Of a DNA stretch of 36,119 nt, positions 18,421 through 26,955 are shown in pieces. The notes below the pieces were generated by a model. It did no database searches. It saw only the letters and a program-made list of their open reading frames with translations, and was not told where the DNA came from. Positions within the stretch are counted from its first letter, which is position 1. Each line of letters opens with the position of its first letter. The DNA is taken from IMG/VR virus record IMGVR_UViG_3300017782_000079, positions 1 to 36,119 of that record, one strand, 5' to 3'. A program made the position numbers and the translations under genes. This DNA comes from a virus.

Positions 18421-19190
18421 TGAAAGTAGAATGCCGAGGTAAGCAGTTTGATGTTTACACTCCGGAAGAAGCTAGTAAATTAAAAATTTTTCCTGTTGAA
18501 AATTGGAGAGACGCTGAAGTAGGAGATTGGATACTTACTTCCGATAATAAAATAGTTCAATGTTTAAATAGGAAAGTCAAAAGATTCGCTAACACTAAAA
18601 AACCTTATATTTTTATTAGAACAGGTTATGGCGAGCGCGGATGTCACAAAAAACATTATTACGCTAAAAAACAACACGATTGGGATTTAGATAAAAGATA
18701 TGTTGGTGATTTAGTTAAGAATATAAGACCTACCGCTAAACAAAAAACATTTGTTGATTTTTTATTTTTACACGGAATGACAAATAAGCTTGGTATGTGG
18801 GATACTGAGTCTGTTGTTCTTGCTTACCAATCTGTTTATATGGACAATAATCCAGAACAGGCTCTTCGTAGAGGGTTGACGATATTAAAAAGAAAACATA
18901 TTAGGGAGTATATAGCTTTGAACATGAGAGATAAGTTAAGCGCATTAGGTCTTGATGATGATTATGTTGCAGATAGATACAGGGATATTATAGAAAATAC
19001 AGAAACTCCGGCAGCAACAAGATTAAATGCTTTAAACAGAGTGAGTGATATGTTAGGCCATCTTACTAAAGAGAAAAAAGAAGAAAGCGTTGAAGGTGTA
19101 TTTGCATTATCTGATGGGGATATTAAAAAATTGTCATCGGTACGAAAAACAATAGCAGAAACAACATATGGCCCGAGAAAAGACAATTAA
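18420..19190 (+). CDS. Terminase small subunit
   Basis: The 256-residue protein has a novel N-terminal beta-rich part (about 1-100, with WRDAEVGDWILTSDNKIVQC). The TerS-like helical core follows: PTAKQKTFVDFLFLHGMTNK, repeated helices around QALRRGLTILKRKHIREYI, then RYRDIIENTETPAATRLNAL. The core resembles Terminase_2/TerS DNA-binding proteins that choose packaging start sites. Position immediately before TerL supports it. The N-terminal extension is unusual for the family. Confidence 0.75.
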   Translation: MKVECRGKQFDVYTPEEASKLKIFPVENWRDAEVGDWILTSDNKIVQCLNRKVKRFANTKKPYIFIRTGYGERGCHKKHYYAKKQHDWDLDKRYVGDLVKNIRPTAKQKTFVDFLFLHGMTNKLGMWDTESVVLAYQSVYMDNNPEQALRRGLTILKRKHIREYIALNMRDKLSALGLDDDYVADRYRDIIENTETPAATRLNALNRVSDMLGHLTKEKKEESVEGVFALSDGDIKKLSSVRKTIAETTYGPRKDN

Positions 19191-19395
19191 AACAACAGGT
19201 TATGTAAGTCAACCTAAATCACAGAGTGGCGAAATAAATGTTAATGAATTAGCAATAATGAATATTGACAATGTTTATTATGAAATTGATGGGCATGTTG
19301 CAAAATTTATTCTTACCCTTATTGAAGATGTTGAGTCTTCAAACGAAAGAATGCATTTTTTAGAAACTATAATGGGTACAAATGGAGAAAGTTAA
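19168..19395 (+). CDS. Small protein between TerS and TerL
   Basis: The 75-residue product overlaps TerS by 23 bp and TerL by 14 bp. It has a basic N-terminus (MAREKTIKTTGYVSQPKSQS) and a helical C-terminal half (VAKFILTLIEDVESSNERMH). Such overlap within the terminase pair suggests a coupled accessory protein. Family not recognised. Confidence 0.7.
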   Translation: MAREKTIKTTGYVSQPKSQSGEINVNELAIMNIDNVYYEIDGHVAKFILTLIEDVESSNERMHFLETIMGTNGES

Positions 19396-21049
19396 AAAAC
19401 CGCTTACATCTCTTTCTGAAAAAAAGAAATCAGAAATGTTAAAAGCGATGTATTTAGATATTTTTACATTTGCTGAAATTTTATTTGGCGATAAAGAAAA
19501 CCCTATGCATTTTCATGTGCGCTCTAAATCGCCCGATTTTCACCGCGAAATAGCAAAAACCTTAATAGGTATGGCACCGGGTAGTAAACTAGCTGTAGTG
19601 GCCCCAAGAGACCACGCAAAATCGACGTTTATTAATCTTATCTACCCTTTACATCGCATATTGTTTGGTGAAGAGCGTTTTTTACTGCTTATATCAGAAT
19701 CTGAAATGCAATCTAAATACAACCTAGAAGCGATTGGAAATGAAATAGAGTTTAATCCTAAAGTCCATTATTTTTTTGGAGATAGAAAGGGTGCTGTTTG
19801 GGGTAAGGAAGAAAAAGAAGTTATTGGCGGGTTTGATAAATATGGAAAGCCAAATGTAATGTGTAAATGTTTAATTCGTGGTACTGGTCAAAAAGTTCGT
19901 GGATTAAAATATGGAGCATATAGACCAACACTCACAATAATTGATGATGGTGAAGGTGAAGCTAACAGTACTACCCCTACAGCTAGGGATAAATTTAGAA
20001 GATGGCTAAACGGTGCTGTTATTCCCGGCTCTGGAGATGCAAAATTAGTATTTATAGGCACAATCGTAGACACTTCTGCGTATTTAAATAGAATTGCAGG
20101 CCCATTAGCCTATGATAAAAACGGTAATTATAAAGTCAAGGGTTGGAAGTCTTTATTTTTTCAAGCAATTCCACAAAATATGCCAAATGGTAGGTTTGCT
20201 ACTTCTGGAAATGAGTTTAAAGATAAGAACGGAAAAATAAAAGTACTATGGGAAGATAGGAGACCTTATGATTGGTTGATAGCTGAAAGAGACAGACTTA
20301 AATCAGAGGGCGACATCGCATATTTTTATCAAGAGTATCAAAATATTCCGGTAGATGATAGTTTTAGAATTTTTAAAGAAAAAGATATGCGCTATTGGGA
20401 TGGTAGATATATTTATGAAGAAGGTCAAAGTTATATTTTCAGGACTGATGAAGATAGGCGAATGAAATTACCTGTAAATATATTTTTAGGTGTCGACCCC
20501 GCATCAAGCGAGAATGTTAAAGCAGACTATACTGTAATTATGGTAATAGCAGTAGATAAAGAGTATAATATTTATGTTTTAGATTATTTTAGAGGGCAAG
20601 TAGCTCCAATGGACGGAGCGGATAGATTGTTTGAGCTAGCAGATATGTACCACCCTAAAGATATTAAGATTGAAGAAACGGGACATGTTATGCTAGCAGA
20701 CTATGTTAGAAGGCATTCTAAGCTTACAGGAAGATTTTATAATATAAATACTCGAAAAGCAATTAAAGCAAAATATTATAGAATAAAACAAATGCAACCG
20801 CATTTTGCATCTCATTCGGTTTTTTTAAGAGATGAACATGAAGAGCTAGAGTCAGAATTATTAAATTTTAAAGAACATGGTACATTTAAAAAAGACACGT
20901 TAGACGCTTTAAGGTGGGCAATAGATGATGTATGGGCGCCTGATGTAGAACAAAATGAACAAGGAGATTGGACAGCTCCAGCTCCTATTTTAGAAGTAGA
21001 TTGGGAAACAGGCCAGAACTTTAGTGCTTCTGATTTCTACGAAGCATAA
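19382..21049 (+). CDS. Terminase large subunit
   Basis: The 555-residue protein has the two TerL domains. ATPase: Walker A-like APRDHAKST (74-82), Walker B TIIDDGEGE (185-193) and GTGQKVRGLKYG (167-178). RNase H-like nuclease: first Asp D372 in FLGVDPAS, a middle acid in IKIEETGH, and last Asp D508 in DTLDALRWA. It cuts concatemers and drives DNA into the capsid through the portal. The R-D-H-A-K-S-T Walker A variant is typical of Terminase_6-type proteins. The start follows GGAG. Confidence 0.95.
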   Translation: MEKVKKPLTSLSEKKKSEMLKAMYLDIFTFAEILFGDKENPMHFHVRSKSPDFHREIAKTLIGMAPGSKLAVVAPRDHAKSTFINLIYPLHRILFGEERFLLLISESEMQSKYNLEAIGNEIEFNPKVHYFFGDRKGAVWGKEEKEVIGGFDKYGKPNVMCKCLIRGTGQKVRGLKYGAYRPTLTIIDDGEGEANSTTPTARDKFRRWLNGAVIPGSGDAKLVFIGTIVDTSAYLNRIAGPLAYDKNGNYKVKGWKSLFFQAIPQNMPNGRFATSGNEFKDKNGKIKVLWEDRRPYDWLIAERDRLKSEGDIAYFYQEYQNIPVDDSFRIFKEKDMRYWDGRYIYEEGQSYIFRTDEDRRMKLPVNIFLGVDPASSENVKADYTVIMVIAVDKEYNIYVLDYFRGQVAPMDGADRLFELADMYHPKDIKIEETGHVMLADYVRRHSKLTGRFYNINTRKAIKAKYYRIKQMQPHFASHSVFLRDEHEELESELLNFKEHGTFKKDTLDALRWAIDDVWAPDVEQNEQGDWTAPAPILEVDWETGQNFSASDFYEA

Positions 21050-21429
21050 TGGGTAATTTTGATATTGATTTAGACTTTGGTCAAGTCTATGAGCAAAAAA
21101 TAAAAGACCTTTTTGAAGGCGATGGTTCAATCGAAGTTAAAACAGAACGCGACATATGGGCTGATACGGGAAATATGGCTATTGAAATACGCTCAAGAGG
21201 AAAACCTTCAGGTATATCAATAACTGAAGCTAAGTGGTGGGTTCATAATTTTACAGTTGACGGAGATATAAAATTTTCAATGTTGTTTAAAGTTGATAAA
21301 TTGCGTAAAGCAGTTAAATATATGTATTTAAACGAATTAGCTAGCATGGTCAAGGGTGGAGACGACTATACTAGTGATTTAATTTTAGCGCCAATTAGTA
21401 CTTTAATTTTATTAAACAAAAAATTTTGA
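21049..21429 (+). CDS. PD-(D/E)XK nuclease-like protein behind TerL
   Basis: It starts on the last base of TerL (TAATG). The 126-residue protein reads FGQVYEQKIKDLFEGDGSIE, V-K-T, then GNMAIEIRSRGKPSGI and AKWWVHNF. The E29-V-K31 and E46 pattern plus the SRGKPSGI motif fits small phage PD-(D/E)XK proteins. It may process packaging ends or junctions, but activity is inferred only from family. Confidence 0.7.
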   Translation: MGNFDIDLDFGQVYEQKIKDLFEGDGSIEVKTERDIWADTGNMAIEIRSRGKPSGISITEAKWWVHNFTVDGDIKFSMLFKVDKLRKAVKYMYLNELASMVKGGDDYTSDLILAPISTLILLNKKF

Positions 21430-21435
21430 ATTAAG

Positions 21436-21458
21436 TGTAACATTTTTGTAACATTATT
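21436..21458 (+). promoter_or_regulatory. Double TGTAACATT element before the portal gene
   Basis: TGTAACATT at 21436-21444 and TGTAACATTATT at 21447-21458 form an 11-bp-spaced direct repeat in the only gap of this gene row. The longer unit is shared with 17556-17566. Candidate promoter or regulator-binding site for portal and capsid genes. Confidence 0.4.
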
Positions 21459-21466
21459 CCAAACAT

Positions 21467-23473
21467 ATGTTAAACTTATCGAAGTTAGATACAAAAGAAA
21501 TTACAGCGGAAGAAGTTCGCTCGGACTATTTGCATTTTGAAAGTAGTTCTAGTGAGTATCGATACCAAATGGCTGAAGACCATGAGTTCTATCTTGGGAG
21601 CCAATTAACCAAGTCACAAAAGAACTACTTGCTCAGCGTGGGTCAACCCCCAGAAGCTAACAATAAAATACGCCCTTCCGTTGAGCAAGTATTGGCAAAC
21701 ATTGCAGCTTCTGCTCCAGAATGGGATGTTCATTCTGTTGGAAAAACAGACAATGATGTTGCCTATGTTTTTGACCAACTTTTAGATAAAATATGGTACG
21801 ACTCTGACGGAGATGTGCATTTTAGACAAGCTTGTAAAGATTTTATTGTAAAAGGAATTGCTTGCATGTATATCTATCCGGATTATAAAGCTGACGGTGG
21901 TTTAGGTACAATAAAAGTAAAAAGAATGCCACCTGAGTCAATTTTTGTTGACCCTAATAGTTCTAATCCAGATTTTTCAGATGCTAGCGCAATAATTTAT
22001 TCTGACATTCACACAAAAGAACATTTAAAAATATTATTTCCTCAATTTGAAAAAGAAATAGAAGAAGCAAAAGACGACGAAGATAGAAATGAAAAATCAT
22101 CTGGGAAATACTCTAGAGACCAAATAGATACAGCCGGAACACAATCTTTAGACCATCAAGGGCGAGTTCGTAAATATTGTTACTTTACAAAAGTAAATAT
22201 ACCTCATGCTTTAATTCTTGATACAAAAACAGGTAAAAATCAGCTTTATAATAAAGAAGAATACAAAGAATTAATAAAAGACAAGCAATATGAAGATTTT
22301 TTAAAGCAAGGAATAATTACTGAGCAGTTAACGTACATTACAAGAGTAAGAGAAGTATTTGTAGTGGGAGATACTGTTTTGTATGATGAAATATTGCCTG
22401 TTTCAGAATACCCTATTGCAGTAGCTTGTAACGAGCATGCGGGAAATCCTTTTCCTAGTGGAGATGTAAGACATTCAAAAACACCTCAAAGAATGTTAAA
22501 TAGAACAGAAGCATTGCTTATTTCACATACTAATGCTACAACAAATTTTAAGCTTGTTTATGAAGATGGCGCTATTGACGCTAGTGAAATTCAAAAATGG
22601 CACATTCCAAATGCTATTATTAGAGCTAATCCCGGTGCGCTTGCTTCTGGAAAAATAAAAGAATTTAGCCCGCCGTCAGTTTCTTCTGCTTTGTATAATG
22701 AAAAAGCAAGGTATGAAGTTGATATAGAAACAGTCTTTGGAGCGTACAAGTTTCTTCAAGGAAACTCTCAAGGTGCGCCGGGGACTGTTGGTGAAGCGCA
22801 AATAATGGATGAGTCTAGCTCAAGAAAACAAAATTGGAAAATATTGCCAATATATGACATGCTTACACGTTCAGCAAAAGTAATTGTAGAATGGCTGCCA
22901 AATATATATGACCAACAGAGAACATTGCGAATTGTTAGTCCAGAAGGCTCTGAAAGTGAAGTACAATTAAATATTCCTGTTATAGACGATAAAACAGGCG
23001 CAGTAAAAAGATTATACGATTTAACAACTGCTCAATTTGATGTAAGAGTAGTTGTGGGTTCTACAAGGTCTAAATCACCAATGGCAGAACTACAAAAAGA
23101 TTTAACACTCCTAAATGCAGGTATTTATGATAAGACGCAAGTAATTATGAATATGAAAGGCGACATAGATAAAGCAAGCCTTATGCAAAGAATGGGAGAA
23201 ATATCAAACTTGCAAGCTCAATTACAGCAAACGCAAGAAGAACTTAAGAAGATGCAAGGTGACTTGCAGACTCGAGAGCGCGAAGTGTTCCATGCTAATA
23301 TGCGCGCAGAAATTAGTGAGGCTACCAAACCTGTTTCAGAGGCGGTAAGCACCATTAAATCTAACGCTAAGCTAGAACAAGCGCGACAAAGAGATAAGAC
23401 TCGCATGGTCAGCGAAGACTTATCTGTCGCAAAGCAAGCGGTTAACTCAGAATCCAAAGCTTCGCTAGCATAG
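21467..23473 (+). CDS. Portal protein, P22-like
   Basis: The 668-residue protein fits the P22-type portal family. It has a long helical start with YQMAEDHEFYLGSQLTKSQK and NNKIRPSVEQVLANIAASAP, a wing with ESIFVDPNSSNPDFSDASAI, and YPIAVACNEHAGNPFPSGDV, where the core strands meet the tunnel region. The C-terminus (about 565-668) is a Gln/Glu-rich coiled coil like the portal barrel. Length is near P22 gp1 (725). It forms the dodecameric DNA channel and binds TerL and the neck proteins. It has a spacer of only 37 bases upstream. Confidence 0.88.
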   Translation: MLNLSKLDTKEITAEEVRSDYLHFESSSSEYRYQMAEDHEFYLGSQLTKSQKNYLLSVGQPPEANNKIRPSVEQVLANIAASAPEWDVHSVGKTDNDVAYVFDQLLDKIWYDSDGDVHFRQACKDFIVKGIACMYIYPDYKADGGLGTIKVKRMPPESIFVDPNSSNPDFSDASAIIYSDIHTKEHLKILFPQFEKEIEEAKDDEDRNEKSSGKYSRDQIDTAGTQSLDHQGRVRKYCYFTKVNIPHALILDTKTGKNQLYNKEEYKELIKDKQYEDFLKQGIITEQLTYITRVREVFVVGDTVLYDEILPVSEYPIAVACNEHAGNPFPSGDVRHSKTPQRMLNRTEALLISHTNATTNFKLVYEDGAIDASEIQKWHIPNAIIRANPGALASGKIKEFSPPSVSSALYNEKARYEVDIETVFGAYKFLQGNSQGAPGTVGEAQIMDESSSRKQNWKILPIYDMLTRSAKVIVEWLPNIYDQQRTLRIVSPEGSESEVQLNIPVIDDKTGAVKRLYDLTTAQFDVRVVVGSTRSKSPMAELQKDLTLLNAGIYDKTQVIMNMKGDIDKASLMQRMGEISNLQAQLQQTQEELKKMQGDLQTREREVFHANMRAEISEATKPVSEAVSTIKSNAKLEQARQRDKTRMVSEDLSVAKQAVNSESKASLA

Positions 23474-23498
23474 CGGATAACTTTAAAGGAGCATCGTA

Positions 23499-24407
23499 AT
23501 GACAAATGAAGACCAGAATAGTCAGGTAGAAGTAAAGAATGAAGATAACCTGTTAGCTGAATTGGAACAATTCAACTCAGGCTCTTTACCCGAAGTAGAA
23601 GAACCTCAAGAACAGAACGTTTCTGTTGCAGGGGAGAATGCGAAAGAAGTTCAAGAAACTACATCTGATGAGAAAGTAGATAAAGAACCAGAAACTAAAT
23701 CCGAGATTGAGCAATGGTTAATTGAGAATAAGTTTAAAAATGATGAGCAGGGAGTCCAAAAACTTGCTGACGCTTACAAACAGCTCCAATCAAAATCAGA
23801 TAAGGAAAAAAATGATTGGAACTCTCAAAAAGAGAAGTTTGATAAGCTAGCACAGTTAGACGATTACTTAGCTCAAAATCCTGATGTAGTTCAAAAACTC
23901 ACAGAATCAGTAAGTGAAAAACAACAGAATTTAAACTCTCCTCCGGTAAAGCCAGATGATTATGATATTCTTGATGAAAGCATTGATAACTCTAACTCCG
24001 CAAAATGGCGCGAACAACACAACGAATGGCTTATTCAACAAGGTGCTGTTCAAGCTATGCAAGAAGTTGAAAAGTTAAAGTCAGAGCTTAGTGAGTCTCA
24101 GGCATTTGACGCAGAAACTATAGAGTTGCAAAAAATAGGATTAAGCGATACTGAAATTGTTGAATATAGACAATTTATTGCTGACCCAAATAATGTAACT
24201 CAGGAGAACTTGGTTAATATATGGAAAACTTTATCTAATGGGCATAATTCTCAACCAAAAGTTGATATAGAAACTGTTCCTAAGGTAAAAAACAAGCAAA
24301 ATAGTGCTGCGTCCGTAAGTGGAAGCGCACCAAGTGCTATTGAACCAGAAGAAAAAGCTTTAGACGATTTTTGGAAAGGGATTATGGAATTTAATAATAA
24401 TACATAA
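23499..24407 (+). CDS. Capsid scaffolding protein
   Basis: The 302-residue protein is acidic, Gln/Glu/Lys-rich and mostly helical or disordered, with no globular core. It has an extended acidic start, helices around QKLADAYKQLQSKSDKEKND, and a C-terminus EPEEKALDDFWKGIMEFNNN resembling the coat-binding end of P22-like scaffolds. The position between portal and coat is the canonical one. It directs coat assembly and is lost before maturation. AAAGGAGC precedes the ATG. Confidence 0.85.
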   Translation: MTNEDQNSQVEVKNEDNLLAELEQFNSGSLPEVEEPQEQNVSVAGENAKEVQETTSDEKVDKEPETKSEIEQWLIENKFKNDEQGVQKLADAYKQLQSKSDKEKNDWNSQKEKFDKLAQLDDYLAQNPDVVQKLTESVSEKQQNLNSPPVKPDDYDILDESIDNSNSAKWREQHNEWLIQQGAVQAMQEVEKLKSELSESQAFDAETIELQKIGLSDTEIVEYRQFIADPNNVTQENLVNIWKTLSNGHNSQPKVDIETVPKVKNKQNSAASVSGSAPSAIEPEEKALDDFWKGIMEFNNNT

Positions 24408-24422
24408 TAATAGGAGTGCCTC

Positions 24423-25865
24423 ATGGCAAATACTACATATGGTAGTGGAACAGCTGTACAGTTTTCTGACGCGTCTCAAAGACAAGTTTTAGAGCTTGGC
24501 GAAAAAATCCATTACTACAACCCTAATGTTACTCCCATTTTCTCTCTGTTTGGAATGAAGTCAATGTTGACTCCAGTCCCTATCTTTGAGTGGATGGAAG
24601 ACGAGTACATGATTAAAAAAAGTGAAAAGTTCAACTTCAAAACTGCAAATGTAGCTGACACAGCAACAGGTGGAGCAAATGGCGCAAAGTCAATACTTAT
24701 AGCTGACCGTCAAGCTCAAATGGAAATGTTTGAGGTTGGTGCAATCTATAAAGCTACTGCTTCTGGCGGTAGTGCAGCCCTCGAAGCTGATGTTACGCAT
24801 CTTATTTGTATTGCAGTCGGGAAACAAGTAGACCATGCTAGTGCAAGTGATAAAATGGTTCAGTTTCTTGGTGCGCATGCTCATGCTAGCTTAGACGCTT
24901 ATAATGTTGAAGCTTCTGCTACAACCTTAAAAACTGCTGATGCTGCAGGTATCCTTACTTTAGAATATGTTGCAAACGCAGGTTTATTCTATGATAATAC
25001 TATAGCAACTGCTTTTAGTGGTTCTAATGTTTTTGGTAATGTCACTTTATCTGGCATTGCTGACGCTGATTATTTTATCCGCGAAAACGGCATTAGTGGA
25101 ATAGCTGAAGGTGCTGCTGTTGGTGCTGAAACTCGCAAAAAAGTTCGTAGGTTGAAAAACTGTACGCAAATTTTTCGTGAGCCATACACAATCACAAATA
25201 CTGCAAAAGCATCTAAGAACTATGGTGGTTCTGAAATGTCAAGATTACAAGCTAGAAAACTAGCTAAAATCAAAGGTGACATTGAGTGGTCTATTTTAAC
25301 TAATGGCGCTATTTCGCTTGATGCTAGCTCAGAAAATCCAAAAAGAAAATTTCAAGGTTTAGGTCTTGGAAGTTCTAATGGTTCTATTTCGTCCTTAAAT
25401 GGATTTGATGACGCTAGTTGTCGATGGGACTATAGTGCAGGATTAAATAATCTTGATGGAGTAGTTGAGCATGTATTTTCAGATATGATTTCTGGAGGCA
25501 TGAAAAAGACTGTTTTTGCATCTAATAAATGGATGGTTCAGCTTGCTGCTGCAACCAGAGCTTCTGATACTGGATTCTACGATACAGGAGAAACAACTAC
25601 ATCTGGCTTAAGAGTTCGCTCTTATGTTGGGCCAGTTGGTCAACTTGATTTTGTTGCTCATCCATATCTTAAAGGCGCTTACGAAGACTATGCTGTAGCG
25701 ATTGACCCGGCGAACTTCTCAGTTCGTCCATTGGTAGGTCGTGACATGCAACTTCGTTCGGACATTGTTAAAGATGGTCGTGATGGTCAAACTGATGAAT
25801 GGCTAATGGAAGTTGGTGTTGAGCTTAGAAATGAGCAAACACACGCTATACTTAAGCTTGTTTAA
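24423..25865 (+). CDS. Major capsid protein, SU10-like HK97 fold
   Basis: The 480-residue protein begins MANTTYGSGTAVQFSDASQR and has TPIFSLFGMKSMLTPVPIFE, GGSEMSRLQARKLAKIKGDI and a C-terminal GRDMQLRSDIVKDGRDGQTD then EWLMEVGVELRNEQTHAI. This order is typical of SU10/DUF5309-type coat proteins. Residues about 115-225 (ADVTHLICIAVGKQ to FIRENGISG) look like an inserted beta-rich domain that could decorate the capsid surface. Strong AGGAG ribosome site. A GNRA-type hairpin follows the stop. Confidence 0.88.
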   Translation: MANTTYGSGTAVQFSDASQRQVLELGEKIHYYNPNVTPIFSLFGMKSMLTPVPIFEWMEDEYMIKKSEKFNFKTANVADTATGGANGAKSILIADRQAQMEMFEVGAIYKATASGGSAALEADVTHLICIAVGKQVDHASASDKMVQFLGAHAHASLDAYNVEASATTLKTADAAGILTLEYVANAGLFYDNTIATAFSGSNVFGNVTLSGIADADYFIRENGISGIAEGAAVGAETRKKVRRLKNCTQIFREPYTITNTAKASKNYGGSEMSRLQARKLAKIKGDIEWSILTNGAISLDASSENPKRKFQGLGLGSSNGSISSLNGFDDASCRWDYSAGLNNLDGVVEHVFSDMISGGMKKTVFASNKWMVQLAAATRASDTGFYDTGETTTSGLRVRSYVGPVGQLDFVAHPYLKGAYEDYAVAIDPANFSVRPLVGRDMQLRSDIVKDGRDGQTDEWLMEVGVELRNEQTHAILKLV

Positions 25866-25878
25866 TCAGTAACTAATC

Positions 25879-25906
25879 GCTTGGGGGTAGGCAACTACCC
25901 TCAAGC
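25879..25906 (+). terminator. 12-bp hairpin with GCAA tetraloop after the coat gene
   Basis: Positions 25879-25890 pair with 25895-25906 over 12 bp (one G-U pair), closed by the GNRA-type tetraloop GCAA. No T-run follows and the next gene starts seven bases on, so it probably protects the 3' end of the abundant coat mRNA or partially terminates it. Confidence 0.65.
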
Positions 25907-25912
25907 ATTGTT

Positions 25913-26035
25913 ATGAATAATACAACATACGGCACAGGAGCGACAAGCTTTACAGATGGTTCTAGTAGGCTAGTTAGAACAATATCTAAAAAATCAAGAG
26001 TTCGCAAGAAATATAAAAAAAGGAAAAAGAAATAA
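25913..26035 (+). CDS. Coat-N-terminus-like small basic protein, 40 residues
   Basis: The product starts MNNTTYGTGATSFTDGSSRL and ends in a Lys/Arg tail. The first 24 residues share about 12 identities (one gap) with the coat protein start MANTTYGSGTAVQFSDASQR, including NTTYG, F-x-D and S-x-R. It overlaps the next gene by one base (TAATG). It looks like a duplicated coat N-arm fused to a basic tail, and might bind where the coat arm binds. Function unknown. Confidence 0.75.
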   Translation: MNNTTYGTGATSFTDGSSRLVRTISKKSRVRKKYKKRKKK

Positions 26036-26955
26036 TGCGTTATCAAGAAGCATACGAACTAATAGATGTAGGGGTTATTTCTGGTGGCGTTGAAATTCCA
26101 ATATCTGAAAATTTAAAAAGTATTTATTTTGACCAAGCAATAAACGAAATTGCAATGAGGTCGGTAAGAAAAAAGAACTCTCAATCTTTTACCACAAGTG
26201 GTAAAGAGTACATTTTTACAAACGAAGATTACTCTGGGCAAGTCTATAAAGTTGAGTTAGGACAAACAGACGTTCCTTTTGTTGATGAGTCAGCAATTAT
26301 ATCTAATGTAAATGATGATGATATATCTAAGATTGGTTACTATATAAAAACGGATGTGTCTCACGGAGAGATAGCTAACATAACAACGTCTAGTCCCTGT
26401 GTTGTTACTTCAGTTAAACATAGCCTATCAATAGGTGATTATCTTGTTTTTAGTGAAATAAAAGGACATGTAGTAACAGCAACAAACGTATCTTTTCTAA
26501 ATTCAAAAAGACTACCTATTGTAGGAGCTAATTTTTCTACTGATTCTTTTTCTGTTGGCGGTTCTGCTTCTGGAGTTTCAAGTTATTCAAGTGGTGGAAT
26601 TTGGCAAAAAGACAATCATAAAATTTATTTAACTAAAAACCCTGATAGTGGTAGTACTCTAAAAGTGTTTTATTATGCTAAACCGAAAACAAAAACAAGC
26701 ATAGTTAGTAGGATTGATTTACCTGACCAATTAATTCCTTCAGCAATACATCAAACTTTAGGTCATTTTTTAAACCTTGGAGGAAATCTTCAAGTAGGGA
26801 GTGGGCATTTAGGTTTAGCAAAAAAAATAGAGCAAGACTATATTGATACTTCTAGAGCAAAAGAACCAATGCCTCATTTAATTCCAAATCCAATGCAGTC
26901 ATTTGTTACTACTAGAAATGGTTCAATAGGAAATTTAACAGGAGCTGATGACTAA
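26035..26955 (+). CDS. Head-tail connector with inserted E1-FCCH-like domain
   Basis: The 306-residue protein has a helical adaptor-like frame: YFDQAINEIAMRSV near the start, LIPSAIHQTLGHFLNLGGNL near the end. About residues 118-195 interrupt it with a beta domain of the type PCVVTSVKHSLSIGDYLVFS, then FSTDSFSVGG and SSYSSGGIW. That pattern (G-HxLs-GD, FTV, Y-t-GG) recalls the FCCH-like domain seen in phage virion proteins. The likely role is a gp4-like ring below the portal, with the insert exposed. Coupled to both neighbours. Confidence 0.65.
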   Translation: MRYQEAYELIDVGVISGGVEIPISENLKSIYFDQAINEIAMRSVRKKNSQSFTTSGKEYIFTNEDYSGQVYKVELGQTDVPFVDESAIISNVNDDDISKIGYYIKTDVSHGEIANITTSSPCVVTSVKHSLSIGDYLVFSEIKGHVVTATNVSFLNSKRLPIVGANFSTDSFSVGGSASGVSSYSSGGIWQKDNHKIYLTKNPDSGSTLKVFYYAKPKTKTSIVSRIDLPDQLIPSAIHQTLGHFLNLGGNLQVGSGHLGLAKKIEQDYIDTSRAKEPMPHLIPNPMQSFVTTRNGSIGNLTGADD

